Assembly (NCBI GenBank): GCA_030844895.1
Contig: JAUTDX010007450.1
Location: 1 to 64,000 of the forward strand
DNA: 64,000 nt
Origin: Ambrosia x helenae
Taxonomy: Eukaryota; Streptophyta; Magnoliopsida; Asterales; Asteraceae
Direction of reading: 5' to 3'
The notes below the pieces were generated by a model. That model saw only the letters and a program-made list of their open reading frames with translations. It did not search any database and was not told where the DNA came from. Both the position numbers and the translations under genes were made by a program. This document shows, piece by piece, positions 56,040 to 64,000 of the stretch (the stretch's first letter is position 1; the number at the start of each line of letters is the position of its first letter).

Positions 56040-56691
56040 TCATGTTAATGTTATTATCGTAACGCGTGTAATGAAGTCGCAAACGCTAGTTACTATAAGG
56101 CTGCCGCGCAACGCGTATAAATCTAGTTATTAGAAAAATTGTAAAAGGGAAGGAGAAAGAGAAGTCGCCCTCTCCTCTCTTCTCCCTGTGCATCGACCCA
56201 CACACACACACTCCACCTAAATCACACACAAAAGCCAAAATCCAGCCATAATCTAGAAATCAATCACATGCAACTGAGAAAGAGAAAATCTGTCATCTAA
56301 GACCTTACAAATCTCAAGGTAACCTTTAATTTTTGTTTTATTGTGTTTTGATGGGTGGGTGGATGGTTGGATATTGGACTAATTGCTCATGAACGAAAGT
56401 TCATGTGGAATGTGTGATATACTAAGGATTAGGAATCAGTATACATGTGAAAAACCACCCCAAATCTGTTGGGGTTTGATCCCACATGATATTAACATAT
56501 TATGAGGGATGAGCTTTAATGCCTATTCATGATAATTGATAAGATTGGTAAAACTGATTTATTTTTGTAAAATTAGGTATAAAGCTTGATAATCTGGGTA
56601 TAGTTGTGATAATTGTTGATAACTTGTTATGTGGAATAGAGCACTTGATGTATAGCCATGATATGAACATAAATAATGTTGTGCACATAAG
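56040..56691. other. Intergenic, retroelement-like leader
   Basis: CTAG at 56123-56126 after a GCCGCGCAACGCG stretch is a weak Helitron-like end. 56150-56330 (CT/CA-rich, ending CAAATCTCAAGGTAACC) resembles the R/U5 part of a plant LTR, into which the copia element may have inserted, but no second LTR was found. The last five bases (ATAAG, 56687-56691) are the copia target duplication. Confidence 0.35.
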
Positions 56692-56885
56692 TATTAGCAG
56701 AGCATATTATTATTGTATTTTATTATTGTAATTATTAGGTTTATCCCCTTTCCTTGTATAGTGGGGATATAGTTATGAGCTTTCCTATTTCCATGCTATT
56801 TATCGTTTGTATACTCCTGTATATAAGGAGGCCCTCATTGATCAATAAGATACACAGATTATTATTCCTAATACAAACTCCTTTA
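56692..56885 (+). repeat. 5' LTR of the copia element (194 bp)
   Basis: Begins TATTAGCAGAGC and ends AAACTCCTTTA. It contains TATATAAGGAGGCCC, a likely TATA-box promoter, and AATAAGATAC near the 3' end as a possible poly(A) signal. By eye it is base-for-base identical to 61061-61254. It does not start with the usual TG and end CA. Confidence 0.92.
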
Positions 56886-56897
56886 TGGTATCAGAGC
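56886..56897 (+). other. Primer-binding site (initiator tRNA-Met)
   Basis: TGGTATCAGAGC directly follows the 5' LTR. It is the standard complement of the 3' end of initiator tRNA-Met used by plant copia elements. Confidence 0.9.
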
Positions 56898-56909
56898 CCT
56901 AGGTTCTGA

Positions 56910-59900
56910 ATACCCTCCTCTTCTTTCTTTTTTTCTTTCGGCTGTTTCGATAGCCACACCCTGCAACCTGCTGTTTCGACAGCCATTCAAACCCATCTGC
57001 ACCATCTGGATCGCGTCCTCGATAAACCCACGACTGCCAGAGATGCTTGGATACAGCTTGAAAAGGTTTTTCTTAGCAATAAAAAGGCTAGGGCTGCTAC
57101 CCTTGAAACCCGGTTTTGTAATCTCACCTTGGCTGCTTGTACATCTCTTGATGATTACTGCCAACAATTAAAAACCCTAGCAAACCAACTCGCTGATGTT
57201 GATCATCCTGTCAGCGAGTCACGGCTTGTTCTACAACTTGTCCGTGGTCTCCCACCAGAATACAACACCACCGCATCTTTTATTAATAACCGTGATGCAG
57301 ACTGGGATCTGGCCCTTAGTTTGCTTCATGACGAAGAAATTCGGATTGAAGCACAAAAAGGCTCCACTTCCTCCGTTCTGCTTGCTGCCACCACACCCTC
57401 TAACCCGAAAACACCATCTCCTACCCCTACTGAGCAGTCATCCCAACATCCACCCGATAACACACAAGCCTACACCAACCGCTCTGGCCGTGGCAGGGGA
57501 CGCGGGAACAGATTTCGAGGCAGGGGACGCGGCAACAGTGGCCGTGGTTTTTCTTCGGGGTTTCCTGTTGGTTACGGGTTTCCTCAGCACCCATCTTACC
57601 CCACTTGGGCCTGGTGGGCCCCACCGCCATGTCCATACCCAACACAGCCAACTTGGAGGCCCACGAACCAACCTGGACAGCCCACTAATCATCCATCACA
57701 GGCCCACTTCACCGGTTATTCTGGCCCATCACACTACGGCTCGTATGGATCACAACAGTTTGGGTATGACGCCCTTAGCCCAACTGACTTAAGTGCCGCG
57801 TTTGCTAATATGCAGGTGAATCAGCAGAATGCCTCTTGGAATCAAGACATCATGGATACCGGGGCTGTAGCACATGTCTCACGAGATCGAGGTAAAATTC
57901 TTATTCCCAACTCTTCTCCTTTAAATACGTCAATTCTTGTCGGTAGTGGTCATTGTGTCCCAATTCAAGGATCTGGCACGGGCTTTCACACCCTACCCAA
58001 CCGTACCTATATATTACCAAATATCCTATATAGCCCACATGTCATTAGAAACCTTATTTCTGTACGACGGTTCACCCGTGATAATAATGTTTCTGTCGAA
58101 TTTGACCCTTTTGGCTTTTCTTTGAAGGATCTCATCACTAAGAAGCATCTTTCACGCCACAATAGCACCGGGGATCTCTACCCTTTCACACCGCCTCAAC
58201 TTCCGCCTCAAGCTTGCTTCATCACATCCACCTCTCTACCATGGCATGATCGTCTTGGTCACCCGGGAGCTCAAGTCTTAGATGTCTTAAGTCGTAATTT
58301 TCATTTTTCTTGTAATAAAGACAAACAGTCTAATCTTTGCAATTCATGTCAGTTAGCTAATAGTAAACGGTTACCTTTTTATGAGTCAATGTCTTTTACT
58401 TTTTCGCCTTTTGATATTGTACATTGTGATCTTTTGGACATCACCAGTCACTAGCAAGTCCGGGTATAAATACTACATGGTCTTAATTGATAATTTTTCA
58501 AATTTTGTTTGGGTGTACCCACTAAAATATAAATCCGAAACCTTCCCCGCATTTTCTAAATTTCACCAATTAATTCAAACCCAATTTCACCGAAAAATAA
58601 AAACTTTTCAATGTGACCTCGGGGGCGAATTTGATAATCACGCTTTTAAAAGCTTCGCCTCTCATCATGACCTTTTGTTTCGGTTCTCTTGTCCTCAAAC
58701 TTCCCATCAGAATGGTCGTGCCGAACGAATGATTCGCCGCCTCAATGACGTCATTCGGGCACTTCTCATTCATGCTAGCCTTCCACCCTCCTTTTGGGTG
58801 GAAGCGTTACACACCGCCGCCTACCTTCACAACATCTTACCCACCAAAAGACTAAATTTTTACACCCCCACCTTCGCACTATACTTACGCCATCCTGACT
58901 ACTCCCATCTCCGAGTTTTTGGGTGTGCTTGTTACCCTAACACCTCCGCCACTTCACCTCATAAGCTCCACCCCCGGGCTATTCGTTGCATATTCCTTGG
59001 TTATCCCCCGGATTTCCGAGGCTACCGGTGCTTTGATCCTACTACCGGAAGGGTCCACATATCTCGACATGTCACGTTCGATGAACACGTCTTTCCCTAC
59101 ACCATTACACAACCCCCCACCGCATACAACTTTCTAGATGACCCACCACCAATTAACCTCCCATTCCAATTCCCCACCCAACGACCCTCTCCCATTACCC
59201 GTACCGCCTCACCTACTCCCGTAGGCCCAGACCAACTATTACTACAACCTCACACCCACCGCCCCACTCGGCCCCTTTTACCCAGCCCACGACAGCCCAT
59301 GAACCTGTAGCCCAGCCCATACCGCACCCTACCCAACCTGCCCCCCACCCAAACCAACCCATTCCGCACACCGCTGCACCCACACACCCTCAAAACCAAC
59401 CGGCCCAATCCATCCCTTCTACTAACAATCATCCAATGACTACCCGCTCTAAGTCCCGCACCACCCAAAACCCAACAGCCACCTTTACTATAACCACCAT
59501 CTCTCCAGTCCCCAATACCTATGCCAAAGCCCTTGCCGATCCAAATTGGTCACGTGCTATGCAGGCAGAATTTTCGGCTTTATTGGAGAATGAAACTTGG
59601 GAACTCGTTCCTCGCCCTACAGATCGCCCAGTTATTCGGTGTATGTGGTTGTTCCGCCATAAGTTCCATGCGGATGGGTCCTTAGAACGGTATAAAGCCC
59701 GTCTGGTAGTTAACGGAAATTCATAGACGGTTGGTATTGATTGTGACGAGACTTTCAGTCCGGTAGTAAAACCAGCCACCATTCGTACAGTTTTGTCTCT
59801 TGCAGTTTCCAGGTCATGGCCCATTCACCAGTTAGACGTCAAGAATGCATTTTTGCACGGCGATTTAAAAGAGACTGTTTTCATGCATTAGCCACCAGGC

Positions 59901-61066
59901 TTTGTTGATCGACGCTTCCCTCACTTGGTTTGTCGACTGAAGAAGTCGTTATACGGGCTAAAACAAGCCCCCCGGGCATGGTACACTCGGTTCGCGAATT
60001 ATATTACTTCACATGGCTTTCGAGCCAGTGCTTGTGATCATTCACTATTTATTTATAGGCGTGACCCCGCGAACGTGGCCTACCTTTTGCTTTATGTTGA
60101 TGATATTGTATTGACAGCTTCTAGTGAGGCTCTCTTACGAGAGATTATCGGCACACTCTCACGAGAGTTTGCTATGACTGATCTTGGGCGATTACATCAT
60201 TTTTTGGGCATCCAGGGTCGATCATCTTAAAAATGGCATTTTTCTTTCGCAGCAGCAGCAATATGCCAAGGATATTATCTCCCGTGCTGGTATGACCTCT
60301 TGTAAGCCATGCACGACCCCAGTTGACCTTTCCTCAAAGCTTAGTGCTACGGATGGTTCTCCTTTTTCAGATCCTACGTTATATCGTAGCTTAGTTGGTG
60401 CATTGCAGTACTTGACTTTCACTCGACCTGACATCACTTATGCCGTACAGCAGGTCTGTTTATTTATGCATGATCCGAGGGACACACATTTTGCGTTTAT
60501 GAAGCGCATCATTAGATATATACAGGGCACTACTGATTATGGCATCCGTATGGTCAAGTCTTCTACTACTTCTTTGGTCGCCTATTCTGACGCAGACTGG
60601 GGTGGGGTGTCCTGACTCGAGACGCTCTACTAGTGGTTATTGTGTATTTTTGGGTGACAACCTTTTATCTTGGTCTTCTAAACGTCAGCCAACCGTCTCA
60701 CGATCTAGTGCCGAGGCTGAGTACCGTGGAGTGGCGAATGCTGTCGCTGAAGCATCTTGGTTACGCAATCTTTTGTTGGAGCTACACAACCCACTTCGGC
60801 TAGCCACTGTTGTTTATTGTGATAACGTCTCAGCAGTTTATTTGTCAGACAACCCCGTGCAACACCAACGGACCAAGCATATTGAAATTGATATTCACTT
60901 CGTCAGAGAAAAGGTTCGTGTGGGCGACATTCGTGTGCTTCATGTCCCATCGGCCTTACAGTATGCCGATATATTTACCAAAGGGCTCTCCAAGCAATTG
61001 TTCCAATCGTTTCGTTCTAGTTTGAGCGTTTGTCCTACACCCGTTCAAACTACCGGGGAGTATTAG
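56910..61066 (+). pseudogene. Copia gag-pol polyprotein, broken
   Basis: The gag part (56970-57800) lacks its start codon and N-terminus: the frame is open from 56910 with no ATG. It has a UBN2-like gag (ARDAWIQLEKVF...RLVLQLVRGLPPEY) and an RG-rich linker. The protease site is MDTGAVAHVS; then the GAG-pre-integrase HDRLGHP...CNSCQLA. Integrase (58440-59250) has LIDNFSNF, FQCDLGGEF and QNGRAER. RT (59520-60210) has ..ARLVVNG.., DVKNAFLHG and YVDD; RNase H (60585-61000) has DADWGG, SSAEAEYRG and KHIEIDIHFVR. Breaks: extra T in the T-run at 58432, a shift near 59280, TAG at 59724 and 59889 (both where family members have Gln), an extra G at 60215-60217 and at 60604-60607. The final stop lies in the 3' LTR. 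Confidence 0.92.
61052..61060 (+). other. Polypurine tract
   Basis: ACCGGGGAG lies directly before the 3' LTR; it is purine-rich and serves as plus-strand primer in this class. Confidence 0.75.
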
Positions 61067-61254
61067 CAGAGCATATTATTATTGTATTTTATTATTGTAA
61101 TTATTAGGTTTATCCCCTTTCCTTGTATAGTGGGGATATAGTTATGAGCTTTCCTATTTCCATGCTATTTATCGTTTGTATACTCCTGTATATAAGGAGG
61201 CCCTCATTGATCAATAAGATACACAGATTATTATTCCTAATACAAACTCCTTTA
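61061..61254 (+). repeat. 3' LTR of the copia element (194 bp)
   Basis: Identical to the 5' LTR at 56692-56885; followed by the target duplication ATAAG (61255-61259). Confidence 0.92.
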
Positions 61255-61259
61255 ATAAG

Positions 61260-62151
61260 GTGTTTGACAAAATGCTTAAATGAAGTAACACGGCTTGGTT
61301 ATTATCAACATGAGTAAAAACTATCAGTGACCGTTTTAGACAAGTCGCCAACTTGAATAACATGCCATGAGAAGCTATGTAATATAGTTATATGTGGATA
61401 AAGTGATACTTGTGATTAAACGCCTAAATTAGAATTGGGCGATAAGCTAGCAAACTGTAAATGACCTTGTGTGGGGCTTTGAGTAGGGGTGAGCATTTCG
61501 TGGTTCGGACCCACAGGAACCTTAGACCCGACCCGCGAGAACCTTGGACCTGAACCTTTTTAAATATATGGGTCGGTTTCCGGTTCTAGATTTATATGAA
61601 TTAACGGTTTTTGAGTCCATAAAGAACTATTGTAGTTTCTAACATCTACACGGGTCACTATTCAATAGGCAAGGAACTCGAGACATCTTCTAGTCAAGAC
61701 GCTTCCGCAAAAAGTTTTTGATAATATGTTTTAGTGTAACTTTTGGTACTTTCAACAAACAGTTACGCTTGAAAACATTATGTAAACTCCTTAGTAAGGA
61801 GTTAGGTCGCTTGTAATAAGAACCTCGTTGTAGATCCCAATTTTGTTATATTTTAAAATGGCCTTTCAGTCCTTAAACAACTTGATAAATAAACGTTTAA
61901 TACACGGTCTTACACGAATGACACAAATTGACAATAGTCACAATATATATTAATACAATATGCAAATATATTCATAAGCAAGACAACTTGCCTATATTCT
62001 TTGTTTTGTAATCTCATCTCTTTTACCTAATCTCACCATAGAAAAAAGGAATGCCACCCTTCTCTCAGATCCAAAACCATCATTGACTCCATCCTTTTTA
62101 AGCTTTTAGATTGCTATACCCCTTTTTGTTCCTGAGTTACATCAGAGTATC
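61260..62151. other. Intergenic DNA
   Basis: 61487-61600 carries GGGGTGAGCATTTCGTGGTT and CCCGACCCGCGAGAACC motifs seen in plant hAT MITEs, but the other end was not found. The rest is AT-rich. The last 100 bp would be the leader of the kinase relic. Confidence 0.4.
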
Positions 62152-63042
62152 ATGTCTTCAACCGAAGACCTGGGGCACTTGCAGATTCCTCTACAAGAAA
62201 TTTTATCTGCAACCAATAATTTTGCCGACGAGAACTGCATTGGATTGGGTGGATTCGGGAAGGTTTATAAAGGCAAAACTGAAAAAACATGGCATAGTTG
62301 CCATAAAGCGGTTAGATCGTGGTCGGGGTGGTCAAGGAGATCATGAATTTAAAACAGAGATTGCTTCGCTTTCGAAATATAAACACAGAAACATAGTCTC
62401 TCTTCACGGATTTTGCGATGAAGATGGTGAAAAGATACTTGTCTATGAGTATGCAAGCAAAGGGAGTCTCGACAACCATTTAAAAAAACAAAGCTCTAAG
62501 CTGGAGCCAACGTATACTGATTTGCTTAGACGCTGCCCGTGGGTTAAAGTACCTCCACGATGATGTTGCGCCTCTGAACATAGAATTCTCCATAGGGATG
62601 TAAAGAGCGCAAACATTCTTTTGGATGAGAACTGGACGGCAAAAATTTCTGATTTTGGGTTCTCGAAAAAATGTTCTGCTAATGTGCATTCTAGCTTTGT
62701 TATCTCAAATGCTTGTGGCACAGTAGGATATATTGATCCAGAATACTTTTATACAAGACGTCTAACACCAAAATCTGATGTTTTTTCTCTTGGGGTTGTA
62801 CTGTTTGAAGTTCTGTGTGGAATGCCAGCATTTCTTGAGGTTGATCGCCAATATTTTTTTCTTTGGGTCCAAAATATTACAAAGGGCAAACATTAGATAA
62901 GATCATTCATTCTGACTTACATGAACAAATAAACACGGCTTCCTTACTTACATTTTCAACCGTTGCCTATCGATGTTTGAGCAATAGAGAAGAACGTCCT
63001 ACAATAAAGGAGGTCGTCGAAACAACTGCAGATAGCTCTTGA
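62152..63042 (+). pseudogene. Receptor-like/cytoplasmic Ser/Thr kinase pseudogene
   Basis: A single-exon kinase domain, readable only by changing frame at least four times. Start MSSTEDLGHLQIPLQEILSA, glycine loop GLGGFGKVYKG, then a shift and VAIKRLD (ATP-binding Lys), HRNIVSLHGFCDE, LVYEYASKGSLD, a shift, GLKYLHDDVAP, a shift, ILHRDVKSANILLDE, KISDFGFS, GTVGYIDPEY, SDVFSLGVVLFEVLCG, a shift, and ...REERPTIKEVVE to TGA at 63040. All catalytic signatures (K, HRD, DFG) survive as sequence. The N-terminal T-N-N-F-like opening is that of plant RLK/Pelle kinases. The ectodomain is absent, so it is a receptor-like cytoplasmic kinase or an exon remnant. The number of breaks says pseudogene. Confidence 0.85.
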
Positions 63043-63773
63043 TTTTCAGTTTGTAAGTTGTTGCACTCACATAAGGGGGTTTTGTTATAGCAATAAACTT
63101 TTTCCAATCTCCTTTTAAGTTTTAATTCAATTTTTAATGCTTATATACGTCAATTGTTCCTTTATGATGATATACATCAAGTTCAAATTACCATTTTCCA
63201 CATGCCTGATTTCCGGGTATACTTTTTGTTTGGTTGTTTGTCATAGGCACCAAGCGGACCACGGTCTAAGGTATATAATGATCATGACTTTGCTGCTCTT
63301 CACCATAGACAGTCAAGGTATATTTCCTTTTCATGAAACAGTAGATTTCATAATTTCCCTCATACATTATTAGCAAGTTAGGTGTATGTGTAGGGGCATG
63401 ATTGTCTTTCCATTATATAGTTTGTTACAACAGTTTGTTTGTGATGTATTCTGTATAGATTTCCTTTCATTAGCCTCCCTACAAGTTGGTTTGTATTAAG
63501 ATTTACAATAGATTGTTTACAATATGCAATACCTCTTTCATATATAATATAGTGGATGATCCAATATAGTATACAAATATTTTACATAAGCTCTTTACCG
63601 ATCCCATGTTATTATAATGCGTATGATCACGACCTATACATTCAGACCATTACATAAAAGGTTATGTAAATTTACTAATACAAAGAGGTACAAAGATATT
63701 AAAGGCTTAAACTTTTTTCATCCTTAGTTACGTACCTGGATTATTTGTATACTGATATCAAACAACCTAACAG
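63043..63773. other. Intergenic DNA between kinase relic and TIR gene
   Basis: AT-rich, no exon recognised. Confidence 0.4.
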
Positions 63774-64000
63774 GGAAACAACATCATCTTCTCAGTTATC
63801 CCTGCCACTTCTCAATCACGGAAATATGATATCTATTTTACGTTTAGAGGAGAAGATACCCGCAAGTCATTTGTAGGCCATCTCTATTGGGCTCTTGCAC
63901 AACAAAAGGTCTTCAAGGATGAATTAATGCTCAGGGATGATACCATTGGTTCATCTTTGTTCAATGCTATCAAAGAATCAAAGATCGCCATCCCAATATT
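63774..64000 (+). pseudogene. Start of a second TIR-domain gene, cut by the window, probably damaged
   Basis: The frame reads YDIYFTFRGEDTRKSFVGHL, then YWALAQQKVFKDELMLRDDT and IGSSLFNAIKESKIAIPI, and runs off the end. This is the first half of a plant TIR domain. Compared with the TNL at 35386 it lacks about four residues between LAQQKV and FKDE, and the usual LPRGE is LRDDT. No in-frame ATG precedes it: a TAA lies just upstream, then CAG|GGA that could be a splice acceptor, and another frame shows an N-terminus-like Ser-rich stretch without ATG. Likely a pseudogene or an internal exon of a cluster member. Confidence 0.65.

Larger units (their letters stand above)
56692..61254 (+). mobile_element. 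Ty1/copia LTR retrotransposon, defective
   Basis: 4563 bp, flanked by the 5-bp target duplication ATAAG (56687-56691 and 61255-61259). Identical 194-bp LTRs, primer-binding site, polypurine tract and a gag-protease-integrase-RT-RNaseH region in copia order. The coding part lacks the gag start and has several frameshifts and two stops. Identical LTRs mean a very recent insertion. Confidence 0.95.

Noticed and set aside
57427..57692. Minus-strand frames inside the copia gag
   Set aside because: Antisense of the RG-rich gag linker.

Overview
This is a nuclear segment of a flowering plant, probably a dicot and plausibly Asteraceae. The evidence is split genes with GT/AG introns, plant-only families (a TIR-NBS-LRR immune receptor, a group I WRKY factor, a plant-type DHHC S-acyltransferase), a nuclear tRNA-Asp, and dense plant transposons. 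The family-level placement is an impression only.

Layout. 1-10.4 kb: a long-inverted-repeat element, a membrane-protein gene with two frameshifts plus a decayed second copy, MITEs, and a local duplication carrying an intact tRNA-Asp(GTC) and a damaged tRNA copy. 10.7-13.7 kb (minus): a complete nine-exon DHHC palmitoyltransferase, 619 aa by my splicing. 14.5-23 kb: MITEs, LINE and Harbinger-like debris. 23.9-27.1 kb (minus): a four-exon group I WRKY gene with both WRKY domains and one frameshift in exon 1. 29.6-34 kb: transposon debris including three hAT-type elements with perfect 8-bp target duplications. 35.4-44.9 kb (plus): a five-exon TNL gene, about 1058 aa. Its 5-kb first intron holds a complete Mutator-like element (10-bp target duplication, ends built of palindromic dimers, a five-exon transposase gene) and then a hAT-type element (8-bp duplication) with a Helitron-like and a TIR element nested inside. 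45.8-49.3 kb (minus): an intact 1084-codon reverse-transcriptase ORF with N-terminal zinc-finger-like segments, a C-terminal zinc knuckle and a restriction-like endonuclease signature; two older 3' fragments of it lie elsewhere in the window. 54.8-56.0 kb: another hAT with an 8-bp duplication. 56.7-61.3 kb: a Ty1/copia element with identical 194-bp LTRs and a broken gag-pol. 62.1-64 kb: a receptor-like kinase pseudogene, then the start of a second, probably damaged, TIR gene.

How it fits together. The host genes are independent: a membrane enzyme that lipidates proteins, a stress/defence transcription factor, and an intracellular immune receptor. The TNL, the TIR fragment and the kinase relic suggest the edge of a resistance-gene cluster. 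Most of the rest is transposon sequence. The items that seem most unusual are the RLE-type retroelement (flowering plants normally carry L1- and RTE-type LINEs) and the Mutator-like element with palindromic-dimer ends, whose transposase has lost catalytic positions and carries repeated DLNLLP motifs. Several 1-base frameshifts in homopolymers of otherwise good genes may be assembly errors.
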